DNA from: AC-51 sp963749895 | GTDB taxonomy: Bacteria; Actinomycetota; UBA4738; HRBIN12 | Direction: 5' to 3' | Length of the DNA: 64,000 nucleotides | NCBI GenBank assembly: GCA_963749895.1 | Contig: CAVVOG010000003.1 | Span: 1,550,001-1,614,000 of the forward strand | Shown: piece after piece, positions 35,246 through 43,009 of the stretch | Position numbering within the stretch: position 1 is the first letter of the stretch | How the letters are laid out: each line of letters starts with the position of its first letter | Made by a program: the position numbers and the translations under genes | The notes under the pieces: model-generated | Database searches by the model: none | What the model saw: only the letters and a program-made list of their open reading frames with translations | What the model was told of the DNA's origin: nothing

Positions 35246-35998
35246 ATGGAGCTGGCGGGCCGTGTCGCGATCGTCACCGGCGGGGGGACCGGCCTCGGCG
35301 CCGTCACGTGTCGCCTCCTCGGTGAGGCCGGCGTCCGCGTGGCCGTGGGGTGGTCTCGTTCCGAGAGCGAGGCGGCCGCGGTCGCCGCCTCGCTCCCCCG
35401 GGCCATCGCGGTCCGTGCCGACGTCCGGGACGAGGACGCCGTCGCCACGCTGGTCACGGAGGTCGAGGCACGCCTCGGTCCCGTCGACCTGCTCGTGAAC
35501 AACGCGGGCGTCACCGTCTACGTCCCGTACGACGACCTCGACGCGGTCACGGTCGAGGATTGGGAGCGGATCTTGGGCGTGAACCTGGTGGGGGCCTGGA
35601 TCTGCTCGAAGGCGGTCGCCCGCGGGATGCGCGAGCGCGGCGCCGGCGCGATCGTGAACGTCGCCTCCGACGCCGCGTTCACCGCCGACGGGTCGTCGAT
35701 CCCCTACGTGGCCTCGAAGGCGGGACTCGTCGCGCTGACGCGCGCCCTGGCCCTCGGCCTCGCACCGGCGGTCCGCGTGAACGCGGTCGCCCCGGGGTGG
35801 ATGGACACCCCCTGGCTCGACCGCTACGTGCCCCAGGAGCGCCTACGCGAGCTCCGCGAAGGCACGGAACCATCGGTCTCGGTCGAGGCCGCTGCGGCCG
35901 AGATCGTCCACCTCCTGGGGACCGAGGACCTCACCGGCGCCGTCGTCCAACTGGAACCCGGCGGGGTCCGCGTCCTGCACCTCCCGTACGAGGAGTGA
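35246..35998 (+). CDS. SDR-family oxidoreductase
   Basis: Classical short-chain dehydrogenase of 250 residues: NAD(P) loop VTGGGTGLGA, NNAGV, and the catalytic Tyr-Lys in SSIPYVASKAGL with Ser in VASDAAF. The nearby Arg in RVAVGWSRSE suggests an NADP(H) preference. Resembles FabG-like 3-oxoacyl reductases, but has no fatty-acid neighbour. The start is the ATG at 35246, 10 nt after TAGGGT, rather than 35234. Confidence 0.86.
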   Translation: MELAGRVAIVTGGGTGLGAVTCRLLGEAGVRVAVGWSRSESEAAAVAASLPRAIAVRADVRDEDAVATLVTEVEARLGPVDLLVNNAGVTVYVPYDDLDAVTVEDWERILGVNLVGAWICSKAVARGMRERGAGAIVNVASDAAFTADGSSIPYVASKAGLVALTRALALGLAPAVRVNAVAPGWMDTPWLDRYVPQERLRELREGTEPSVSVEAAAAEIVHLLGTEDLTGAVVQLEPGGVRVLHLPYEE

Positions 35999-36095
35999 CC
36001 GCCGCCCGTCCGTGCGATGCTGTCGAGAGGCGCACGGAGTGAGGTGGGATCCTCCGGTGGAGCTCGATCCGATCCCAGCCGATGTCCCGGACGGA

Positions 36096-36101
36096 TAGCA
36101 T
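36096..36101 (+). promoter_or_regulatory. -10 box (TAGCAT) for the DUF1801 gene
   Basis: Ends 6 nt before the ATG at 36108; no ribosome-binding site in between. Confidence 0.45.
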
Positions 36102-36107
36102 GCGTCG

Positions 36108-36509
36108 ATGGAGAAGGCACGCAAGCCGATCACGACCCGGAAGCCGCCGGTCCCGTCGGAGAGCCACGACGAGATCGAGGACTGGATCCGGCGTGTCATG
36201 CCGGATCTCGCTCCGATCGTCGAGTATCTGGACGAGGCGATCCGCGAGGCGATCCCCGACCTTCACTTCGGCGTCAAGTGGAAGAAGGCCTACTACGGCA
36301 CACCGGAACTCGGCTGGGTCATCGAGGTGGTCGCCTACGACGTCTCCGTGAACGTCGTCTTCTTCGGAGGCGCTGACTTCGATCCTCCGCCGCCGCTCGG
36401 CGACACCGACCGGTCCCGCTACGTCAAGGTGAGGTCCCTGGAGGAAGCGCAGCGACCGGAGATGCGCTCGTGGCTCGAGCGAGCGGGGAACGTGCCCGGG
36501 TGGCGATGA
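36108..36509 (+). CDS. DUF1801 (YdhG-like) domain protein
   Basis: A 133-residue protein with the DUF1801 pattern: an N-terminal helix IEDWIRRVMPDLAPIVEYLDEAIREAIP, then DLHFGVKWKKAYYGTPELGW and a beta strand VNVVFFGGADF. The fold is related to iron-sulfur-assembly frataxin-like proteins but the role is unclear. Small soluble protein, leaderless start. Ten nt before the next gene, so likely cotranscribed with it. Confidence 0.8.
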   Translation: MEKARKPITTRKPPVPSESHDEIEDWIRRVMPDLAPIVEYLDEAIREAIPDLHFGVKWKKAYYGTPELGWVIEVVAYDVSVNVVFFGGADFDPPPPLGDTDRSRYVKVRSLEEAQRPEMRSWLERAGNVPGWR

Positions 36510-36519
36510 GGAACCGGTC

Positions 36520-37404
36520 GTGACCCATCGGATCCTCCTCGACGTGTCGAGCCTGATGTACCGGGCGTTCTTCGCCATGAAGGACGGGCTGTTCACACCC
36601 GACGGGAAGCCGGTGGGGGCGGTCCACGGGTACCTCGACATGGTGGCCCGGCTCGTCGCCGCCCGCCGGCCCGACGAGGTGATCCACGTCTACGACCACG
36701 AGTGGCGCCCGGTCACGCGCACCGACATCTACCCGGACTACAAGGGCCACCGCCCCGAGGATCCCCCCGACCTTCCGCCGCAGTTCCTGATGCTCCGCGA
36801 GGTGCTCGGTCCGACGGGGATGCTCCAAGCCCAGACGGAGGGGTGGGAGGCCGAGGACGCGATCGGCGCGTTCTGCGTCGAGGCGCACGCCGACGACCGG
36901 CTCGAGATCGTGAGCGGCGACCGCGACCTGATCCAACTGGTCCGTGACCCCGTCGTGAAGCTCCTGTTCACCGTCCGTGGCGTGAGCGAGCTCCTGGAGT
37001 TCGACGAGGCGACGGTCCTCGACAAGTACGGGGTGCCGGCCGACCGCTACGTGGAGTTCGCGATCCTCCGCGGCGACCCGAGCGACGGGCTGCCGGGCGT
37101 GAAGGGCATCGGCGAGAAGACCGCCCGCGATCTGGTCCAACGGTTCGCGTCGATCGACGCTGTGCTCGAGGCGGCCGGCGCGGACGACCCGTCGATCAAA
37201 CCGGCCGTCCGCGCCAACCTCCTCGCTTCCGTGGACTACGTCGACGCGATGCGGCGCCTGGTCCCGGTCAACCCCGACCCGCCGCTCAGCCTGTGGGCCG
37301 GCGATCGCGACGATGCCGAGCTGCACCGGATCGCGGACGAGGTCGCGATCCGCGGCCCCGTCCAGCGACTGATCGCTGCGCTGGACAGCGCCGGCGCCCG
37401 CTGA
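36520..37404 (+). CDS. 5'-3' exonuclease (Pol I N-terminal domain, stand-alone)
   Basis: Flap endonuclease/5'-3' exonuclease without a polymerase domain (294 residues). N-terminal LLDVSSLMYRAFFAM, the metal-binding WEAEDAIGAF and VSGDRDLIQLV (Asp residues), the FAILRGDPSDGLPGVKGIGEKTARDLV region with the helix-hairpin-helix and H3TH. It would trim primers and flaps. Many actinobacteria carry a separate copy besides PolA, so this is expected. GTG start with GAGGA upstream. Confidence 0.9.
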   Translation: MTHRILLDVSSLMYRAFFAMKDGLFTPDGKPVGAVHGYLDMVARLVAARRPDEVIHVYDHEWRPVTRTDIYPDYKGHRPEDPPDLPPQFLMLREVLGPTGMLQAQTEGWEAEDAIGAFCVEAHADDRLEIVSGDRDLIQLVRDPVVKLLFTVRGVSELLEFDEATVLDKYGVPADRYVEFAILRGDPSDGLPGVKGIGEKTARDLVQRFASIDAVLEAAGADDPSIKPAVRANLLASVDYVDAMRRLVPVNPDPPLSLWAGDRDDAELHRIADEVAIRGPVQRLIAALDSAGAR

Positions 37405-37407
37405 GGC

Positions 37408-37629
37408 TCAGCGGAACCCGATCGGGCTCGCCCGGAACCCGCCTCCGCTGCCCATGCGGTCCCAGTCGACCGTCGACATCGTGAGGGCACCGGCTCCCCG
37501 CGCCCGGGCACGATCGCGCCCAACCCTGCGCACTCGCCAGCTGGTCCGGACCCTCGCCTGTGAGCGCGGCTCAACACGACCCCGCCGACCCGCGTACTCT
37601 CCTCCCAGGTCGATCCCGATCTGTGCCAT
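37408..37629 (-). CDS. Possible small protein divergent from marR (73 residues)
   Basis: Starts at ATG 37629 with a strong GAGGGAGGGG ribosome-binding site 3-5 nt upstream. The frame encodes an Arg-rich first half and a well-behaved, high GC3 second half ending VDWDRMGSGGGFRASPIGFR. No family known. The Arg-rich part could be a random GC-rich frame, and only about 23 residues from an internal ATG may be translated. The upstream palindrome between it and marR makes a MarR-controlled gene conceivable. Confidence 0.3.
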   Translation of the reverse strand: MAQIGIDLGGEYAGRRGRVEPRSQARVRTSWRVRRVGRDRARARGAGALTMSTVDWDRMGSGGGFRASPIGFR

Positions 37630-37653
37630 CTTGCCCCTCCCTCCACGCTCGTG

Positions 37654-37684
37654 TATCGTTCGATATGAAGATACTTGAGGTCAA
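37654..37684. promoter_or_regulatory. Palindromes upstream of marR (TATCG-TT-CGATA; TTGA-GG-TCAA)
   Basis: Two inverted repeats in an AT-richer patch between the divergent 73-residue ORF and marR: TATCGTTCGATA at 37654-37665 and TTGAGGTCAA at 37675-37684. MarR proteins usually bind 16-20 bp palindromes at their own promoter, so autoregulation is likely. Confidence 0.5.
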
Positions 37685-37690
37685 AGTTCG

Positions 37691-38233
37691 ATGTCAAGAG
37701 ATTTGAAGTCGAAAGGTTCCGTCGCCTCCAGGACCGACTCGATCGACCGGTTCCTCGAGACGGCGCTGCCGATGTTCCCGGCGCTCGACCCGGACGCGGA
37801 GGCGACCGTCGACCGGATGATGAAGCTCGTGAAGCACGTCGATCGCCTGACCGAGCGCACGGTCTCGCAGTTCGGGTTGAACACGGGCGAGTTCCGCCTG
37901 CTCGTGAAGCTCCGTCAGTCGCCCGACGGGAGGATGAGCGCGGGCGCACTCGCACGCCGGCTGTCGCTGTCGTCGGGAGCGATGACGAACCGCCTCGACC
38001 ATCTCGAGCAAGACGGGTACGTGGCCCGCGAGCGCGACGTCGACGACCGACGGAGCGTACAGGTGCGGATCACTCCCACCGGACTCGACGTGCTCAATCG
38101 CGCGATCGAGGCCCAGGCCAAGGAGGAGAGCGCGCTCGTTCAGGCCCTGTCCCCCACGGACCGCCGACACCTGAACGACCTCCTCCGTCAGTTGGTCCTC
38201 TCGATCGAGGGCCCCGAGGACGAGGTCTGCTGA
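37691..38233 (+). CDS. MarR-family transcriptional regulator
   Basis: A 180-residue winged-helix repressor. Dimer helices at both ends flank the DNA-binding core: GEFRLLVKLRQSPDGRMSAGALARRLSLSSGAMTNRLDHLEQDGYVARERDVDDRRSVQVRITPTG, with the wing Asp-Asp-Arg-Arg intact. Ligand unknown (phenolics, antibiotics or oxidants in relatives). An upstream palindrome and divergent small ORF suggest local control; the following membrane genes could also be targets. Confidence 0.87.
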   Translation: MSRDLKSKGSVASRTDSIDRFLETALPMFPALDPDAEATVDRMMKLVKHVDRLTERTVSQFGLNTGEFRLLVKLRQSPDGRMSAGALARRLSLSSGAMTNRLDHLEQDGYVARERDVDDRRSVQVRITPTGLDVLNRAIEAQAKEESALVQALSPTDRRHLNDLLRQLVLSIEGPEDEVC

Positions 38234-38294
38234 GCGCGAGACCCGCCTGCGGGAGGCCGGTTGCCGGTGTGCGAGGCGCACGTCGCCCGGCACG

Positions 38295-38777
38295 ATGGGC
38301 GCGGAGGTGGTCGCCGTGGCAGCGTCCTCCATCGCCCGAGGGCATCACGTCGCGCATCACGTGCTGAACACGAACAGCCTCACGCCGTGGTTGCACACGC
38401 GGCTCGACGTGGACGGCCCGACCTTCACGGTCGACGCCCCCAGGGCGATCCTGGGGATCGTCCCGGCCGGGCGACGACGTACCGTCCTCGACGTCGCCGA
38501 CGTGACCGGGATCGACGTCGGGTGGCGCCCCTACTCGGCCCGGCTCGTGACCGCCGCCCTCGCCGTAGGGCTTATCGTCGCGCTCGATCCCCCGAGCATG
38601 GTCACGACCGTGCTCGCCGCGATCGCCGCCTGGCTCACGATCTTGTCGTTCGTCTCGGTGATGCGGATCCGGCGACGAGGGACGAGCTCGATCGTGGTGC
38701 CGATCTGCGCCTTCCAGCGGGCCCGTGCCCGGCGCGTGGCGGACCGGATCGCCTGGATCGCGGACCGGACGCGCTGA
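38295..38777 (+). CDS. Hypothetical membrane protein with a beta-rich N terminus
   Basis: A 160-residue protein. The N-terminal 80 residues are soluble and beta-rich (HHVLNTNSLTPWLHTRLDVDGPTFTVDAPRAILGIVPAGRRRT, possibly PH-like), then two close hydrophobic segments (LVTAALAVGLIVALDPPSM and VLAAIAAWLTILSFVSV) and an Arg-rich cytoplasmic tail. No family recognised. Its stop overlaps the next ATG (TGATG), so it is coupled to the ICMT-like gene. Confidence 0.6.
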   Translation: MGAEVVAVAASSIARGHHVAHHVLNTNSLTPWLHTRLDVDGPTFTVDAPRAILGIVPAGRRRTVLDVADVTGIDVGWRPYSARLVTAALAVGLIVALDPPSMVTTVLAAIAAWLTILSFVSVMRIRRRGTSSIVVPICAFQRARARRVADRIAWIADRTR

Positions 38778-39424
38778 TGCTCGACGTGCTCGAGCGACTC
38801 GCGCGGGTGATCGGTGCGGGGCTGTACGCGGTCGGGTTCTCGGTCGCGGCGGTTGGCGCGGCACGAGGTCGAGGCGCGCCGGTCGCGGGGGGCGTGGGAC
38901 TCGCCGCCCGGATCGGCGCGAGCGCCGCGTACGCGCTCACCGCGGTGCCCTACGCGATCGCGTGCGTCGTGCTCTGGCATCCGATCCCGGTCGATCCGTC
39001 CGCCTCGGAGCGGACCGTCGCGCTCGTGGTCGCGACGATCCTGGGCGTCGCCGGGTTCGCGCTGTACGTGGGAGGACATGTCGCGCTCGGCGCCTCCTAC
39101 GACGTCTCGTCGGGGCTCGGCACCGTCGTGCACGAGGGCGCCCCCTTGGTCACCTCGGGCCCCTACGTGGCGGTGCGCCACCCGATGTACGTGGGCGTGC
39201 TGCTCGGCGCGCTCGCCGGGCTCGCCCTGTACCGCACGTGGACCTTCGTGTTCGTCGCGGTGTCGTGGCTCGCGATCGCGAGGAAGGCACGCGTAGAGGA
39301 TCGTCTCCTCGTCGAGCGGTACGGCGAGGCCGCCGCCCGGTATCAGGCGACGACGCCGGCGTTCGTGCCGCGGATCAGACGCCGGCGGGCGTCGCAGCAC
39401 GGGCCGCGAGCCGCGTCGCGTTGA
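38777..39424 (+). CDS. Isoprenylcysteine carboxyl methyltransferase-family membrane protein
   Basis: A 215-residue integral-membrane protein with the ICMT/PEMT-like C-terminal motif RHPMYVGVLLGALAGLALYRTW and the final EDRLLVERYGEAAARYQ. These bacterial relatives bind SAM and methylate lipids or small molecules; a real isoprenylcysteine substrate is not expected in bacteria. The 3' end overlaps the radical SAM gene by 50 nt convergently. The neighbourhood (radical SAM, Lgt-like) is lipid-centred, which fits a membrane methylase, but that is inference. Confidence 0.8.
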   Translation: MLDVLERLARVIGAGLYAVGFSVAAVGAARGRGAPVAGGVGLAARIGASAAYALTAVPYAIACVVLWHPIPVDPSASERTVALVVATILGVAGFALYVGGHVALGASYDVSSGLGTVVHEGAPLVTSGPYVAVRHPMYVGVLLGALAGLALYRTWTFVFVAVSWLAIARKARVEDRLLVERYGEAAARYQATTPAFVPRIRRRRASQHGPRAASR

Positions 39425-40895
39425 GCGACGGCCAGGCCTGCACCGCGCAGAACGGCGCAGCCTGCGGGCCATCCTCGCCTTCGGTCCCGACGTGGATGCA
39501 GCAGCGCAGCAGCCGCTCCTCGATCATCGAGTCGACGTCCATGAAGGGTTTCACCGTGAGTCGCTTCACGCGGGTACCGACCCACGCTCGGGCACGACGC
39601 CGACCGGACGGGGTGCGATCGGCACCGAGGCGCGCGAGGGTCGCGGGACCGAGATGGGTGCCCAGCACGGTCCGAAGGAGCAGCCGCACCGTCGCCGGGT
39701 GGCTCATCGCGTTGCGCTCGGACAGCAGCCCCATCACCGCGTCCTTCGCGAGCTTCCGCACCGCGCGCCGAGGTTGCCAGTCCGCGATCCGGTCCTGGAT
39801 CAGGTCGAGCCGCTGCGCGAGCTCGTCGGGACCGAGGAGCTGCACGAGCGAGCGCCACGTCCCTTCCTCGTCGAGGAGGAAGTACCCCACGCTGGCGCAG
39901 TGCGGGTGAGAGCAGGGGAGCCCGATCATGTCGCGCCACGTCACGAGCCCGTCGGTCTGGGGACCGAGTCGTGCGAGGACCCCGGTGTGCGTGAGGCGCT
40001 GCCGGGGGTCGACCGCAGACGAGCGCCCGGAGCCGAACTGCGGCTGGACGCAGAGCCCACCGACGTACGGGGTCTCGAACGCGAAGCGCACGACGTCGCC
40101 GATCTCGTCGTCGTTCACACCGGTGGCCGCGCACATCACGAGCGTGCTGAAGACCTCCGCCTCCGAGAGCCGGCGCACGACCGCGTCCTTGCGCAGACGC
40201 AGGTCCCCGCCCCGGTGGTGTTCCCAGGTCGCGGCGCGGAACCCGTCGAACTGCAGGTAGACCTCGATCCGGTCCCGGCGATCGGCCAGGAATCCGAGGA
40301 GTCCGTCGTCGTGGGCCAGCCGGAGTCCGTTCGTGTTCAGCAAGATCCGGACGACCGGCCTGGCCGCGAGCGCATCGAGGAGCCGCTCGACCTCGGGGTG
40401 CATCGTGGGCTCGCCGCCGCTGACCATCACGACGTCGAGGCGGCCACCCTCGCGCGCGATCCGCCGATCGACGTTCGCGAGCACGCGCTCGACCGGTACG
40501 GGGATCCCGCCCGGGTCGCCGGCGGCCGCGAAGCACGTCGGGCACCGCAGGTCGCAGGCGTTCGTGACGTCCTCCAGGAAGGTGCAGGTGTGCTGGGTCT
40601 GACGGCCCCCGAGCCCCCGCAGGTAGCAGGAGGGCACCGGATCGAGGTTCGCAGGGTCGTCGGGGGTGACCTTGGTCGGCGGCGCCTGCCAGCGCTCCAG
40701 GTACGCGAGCAGCGCCGCGTCCTCCTGGTAGAGCGTGTCGATCGTTCCGTGCCGGGGGCACGACCGCACGAGCCAGACTCGTCCGGCGGCGTCGTCGACC
40801 AGGCGCCCCGGCAGCCGCTCGACCTCATCGAGCGGACGATCGGGTCGCTCGCGGTGGCACGCCGGACAGAACGCCGTCACCCAGCGATCGCCCAC
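39375..40895 (-). CDS. Radical SAM protein, tetraether-lipid-synthase (Tes/MJ0619)-like
   Basis: A 506-residue radical SAM enzyme. N-terminal metal/Cys domain (FCPACHRERP ... RSCPRHGTIDTLY), then the cluster motif TNACDLRCPTCFAAAG (CxxxCxxC, about 113-120), MVSGGEPTMHPEV and a C-terminal Cys domain FMDVDSMIEERLLRCCIHV ... APFCAVQAW. That overall layout matches MJ0619/Tes, the archaeal enzyme that joins lipid tails to make tetraethers, and bacterial homologues proposed to make membrane-spanning lipids. GTG start 7 nt after the 50-residue gene. Possible membrane-lipid cross-linking enzyme; the exact reaction is not proven. Confidence 0.78.
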   Translation of the reverse strand: MGDRWVTAFCPACHRERPDRPLDEVERLPGRLVDDAAGRVWLVRSCPRHGTIDTLYQEDAALLAYLERWQAPPTKVTPDDPANLDPVPSCYLRGLGGRQTQHTCTFLEDVTNACDLRCPTCFAAAGDPGGIPVPVERVLANVDRRIAREGGRLDVVMVSGGEPTMHPEVERLLDALAARPVVRILLNTNGLRLAHDDGLLGFLADRRDRIEVYLQFDGFRAATWEHHRGGDLRLRKDAVVRRLSEAEVFSTLVMCAATGVNDDEIGDVVRFAFETPYVGGLCVQPQFGSGRSSAVDPRQRLTHTGVLARLGPQTDGLVTWRDMIGLPCSHPHCASVGYFLLDEEGTWRSLVQLLGPDELAQRLDLIQDRIADWQPRRAVRKLAKDAVMGLLSERNAMSHPATVRLLLRTVLGTHLGPATLARLGADRTPSGRRRARAWVGTRVKRLTVKPFMDVDSMIEERLLRCCIHVGTEGEDGPQAAPFCAVQAWPSLNATRLAARAATPAGV

Positions 40896-40902
40896 GGCGC
40901 CG

Positions 40903-41055
40903 TCACGCTCCCGGGAACAAGACCCCGCCGATGCACACCCCGACGACGATCACGACCAGTGCGACGACGCCGATCAGCAACCACCGGCCGACCTTGCCGC
41001 CGGACGGGCGTCCCGCGTCATCCGGTCCAGGAACCGGAGGGAGCTGCTCCGCCAT
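40903..41055 (-). CDS. 50-residue single-pass membrane protein between Lgt-like and radical SAM genes
   Basis: Starts ATG 41055 with a very strong GGAGGAGGTGGAG site ending 3 nt before it, better than most genes here. The product is a short hydrophilic N terminus (MAEQLPPVPGPDDAGRPSGG), KVGRW and a single membrane helix (LLIGVVALVVIVVGVCIGG) with one Cys, ending VLFPGA. It overlaps the end of the Lgt-like gene by 38 nt and stops 7 nt before the radical SAM start, so the three are one operon. No family recognised. Confidence 0.75.
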   Translation of the reverse strand: MAEQLPPVPGPDDAGRPSGGKVGRWLLIGVVALVVIVVGVCIGGVLFPGA

Positions 41056-41836
41056 GGCTCCACCTCCTCCTCGCGAGCGACGCGCCCCGCCTTGGGCGGC
41101 GCCGCGCCAACCCGACGGCGAGCACCACCGCCGCCGGCGCCACGAACAGCTGGGTCCCGCTCATCCCGAAGGCCATCTCCGGGTTCCCGCGCACGAACTC
41201 GACGCCGAACCGGAAGACCGCGTAGGCGAGCAGGAAGATCGGGAAGACGTCCGCGGGCACCGCGAGCCGCGATCGCAGCCGGACGAGGAGACCCGCGAGC
41301 GCGACGAGGAACACCACCTCGTACAGGAACGACGGGTGGTAAGCGACGCCGGGAGTGCACCACGTACAGCCCGGCGTCGCGGCGATCCGCTCCGCCGACA
41401 AGGTCACGCCCCACGGCACCGAGGTCGGCGTACCGGGCGGCTCCGTCAGGAAGCACCCGATCCGACCGACGGCGATCCCCAGGGCCACCGCCGGTGCGAA
41501 CAGATCGCCCGTGCGCTCACTCACCCCCACCGACCGCTTCGCGACGAGCGCGCCCACGTAGGCGCCGGCGAGCCCCCCGACGACGCTCTTGCCGCCCTGC
41601 ACGAGGAACCCGAGCGGCGTCGGCTCGGGGGCCAGCGTGACGTAGCGCCAGACGAAGGCGACACGTGCACCGACCGCGGCGCCCGCGAGGCACCCGGCCG
41701 CCACCGCGAGCATCCGCGCGTCGAGTCGCCCCGCCGATCGGGCAGCGCGCAACCAGACCAGGGCCGCCACGGCGACGCCCGCGGCGGTGAACACGTCGTG
41801 CGTCACCGTCAGCGACACGGCGCCCACGATCGCCAC
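41018..41836 (-). CDS. Lgt-like membrane protein (prolipoprotein diacylglyceryl transferase family), atypical
   Basis: A 272-residue, seven-helix protein that belongs to the Lgt fold: GGKSVVGGLAGAYVG, AVGRIGCFL, HPSFLYEVVFLVALA and RFGVEFVRGNPEM. In true Lgt the first motif is H-G-G-L with an essential His; here it is V-G-G-L, and a CTWCTPG insertion precedes HPSFLYE, so it is probably not the housekeeping lipoprotein enzyme. GTG 41836 is preferred over 41842 because GGGAGGT lies 6 nt before it; TACGGT (41859 to 41854) may be the promoter. First gene of the radical SAM operon. Confidence 0.8.
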   Translation of the reverse strand: MAIVGAVSLTVTHDVFTAAGVAVAALVWLRAARSAGRLDARMLAVAAGCLAGAAVGARVAFVWRYVTLAPEPTPLGFLVQGGKSVVGGLAGAYVGALVAKRSVGVSERTGDLFAPAVALGIAVGRIGCFLTEPPGTPTSVPWGVTLSAERIAATPGCTWCTPGVAYHPSFLYEVVFLVALAGLLVRLRSRLAVPADVFPIFLLAYAVFRFGVEFVRGNPEMAFGMSGTQLFVAPAAVVLAVGLARRRPRRGASLARRRWSHGGAAPSGSWTG

Positions 41837-42031
41837 GGCCACCTCCCGGCGCCACCGTAGGGACGTGATGCCCTGCCCGCCAGGCCGGATAGACCCTCCG
41901 TCCGCAGGTCCCGCTCGGTCGGCCTTCCGACCGGGGCCATCCGGCGGATGCGACCATCACCCCCGTTCCGCTACCGTGCCACACGGACGCGGGCCAGGAG
42001 GGGCCGGCGTCCGGGCTCGATAGGAGGATCC

Positions 42032-43009
42032 ATGGTCATGGCGGACCACGACCCGGCTCAGGTGACGACACATATGGCGGACGGCTCGTTCGACACGACG
42101 CTGCGCCGGTTCCGCAACTCGTTCCCGACGTTCCGGATCTCCGACGACGTGATCCGCCGGTACCACCTGTCGATCTCGACGCGTGGCTTCGTGATCTTGT
42201 GCGGGCCGAGCGGAACGGGGAAGACCTGGCTCGCGCAGGCCTACGCGGACAGCGTCCAGGCCCGCACGAAGCTCGTCGCGGTCGATCCCAGCTGGTCGTC
42301 GAACGAGGACCTGCTCGGCTACCTGTCCCCTCTCGACGGCTTCTACCACGGCACCCCGTTCAGCGAGTTCGTGAAGGAGTCCGCCCGCGAGTGGGACTCG
42401 GCGAACCGCGAGTACCGTCGGCCGCGCCTGTTCCACGTGATCCTCGACGAGATGAACCTCGCTCGCGTCGAGCACTACTTCAGCCGCTTCCTGTCCTCGA
42501 TGGAGGTCCGATCACGCGAGGGCGTCGCGCAGCTGGACCTCGCGCCGGGCCACCACGTCGAGCTCACGCCGAACCTGCGGTTCACCGGCACCGTGAACAT
42601 CGACGAGACGACCCATGGGTTCGCCGACAAGGTCTTCGACCGAGCGCAGGTGATCGAGCTGCCGCTCGAGCGACAGGACGTGATCGCCCACCTCGACGGG
42701 CTCCCCCACGCCGCGATGCTCCTGGGCGTATGGGACGCCCTGCGACCCGTCGCCCCGTTCGGTTTCCGGGTGCTCGACGAGGTGAACGCCTACGTGCTGG
42801 CCGCCGAGGAGATCGGCACGGACTGGCGGGTCGCCTTCGACGAGCAGCTCGTCCAGAAGGTCCTGCCGAGGGTCCGCGGCGACGAATCGGCCGGGGCGGC
42901 GATCGACGCGTTCATCCGCACGATCGGCGCCGGGTATCCGCTCGCCCTCGCGAAGGCCGAGCGGATGCGTCGAGAGCTGGATGACCATGGCTTCCTCGCC
43001 TTCTTCTGA
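42032..43009 (+). CDS. McrB-like AAA+ ATPase
   Basis: A 325-residue AAA+ protein of the McrB/MoxR side of the family. Walker A GPSGTGKTWLA (about 57-65), Walker B with the family insert HVILDEMNLARVEHYFSRFLSSMEVR, and the sensor NIDETTHGFADKVFDRA. The ATG at 42032 has AGGAGG 7 nt upstream. No N-terminal DNA-recognition domain precedes it. It overlaps the next gene by 29 nt. In McrBC-like systems such ATPases translocate with a nuclease partner; here the partner is the short downstream ORF. Confidence 0.85.
   Translation: MVMADHDPAQVTTHMADGSFDTTLRRFRNSFPTFRISDDVIRRYHLSISTRGFVILCGPSGTGKTWLAQAYADSVQARTKLVAVDPSWSSNEDLLGYLSPLDGFYHGTPFSEFVKESAREWDSANREYRRPRLFHVILDEMNLARVEHYFSRFLSSMEVRSREGVAQLDLAPGHHVELTPNLRFTGTVNIDETTHGFADKVFDRAQVIELPLERQDVIAHLDGLPHAAMLLGVWDALRPVAPFGFRVLDEVNAYVLAAEEIGTDWRVAFDEQLVQKVLPRVRGDESAGAAIDAFIRTIGAGYPLALAKAERMRRELDDHGFLAFF

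Noticed and set aside
39375..40895. PqqE- or MoaA-type radical SAM enzyme
   Set aside because: The N-terminal Cys/His domain and C-terminal RCCIHV...PFC pattern fit the MJ0619/Tes type better, although a profile search is needed to settle it.
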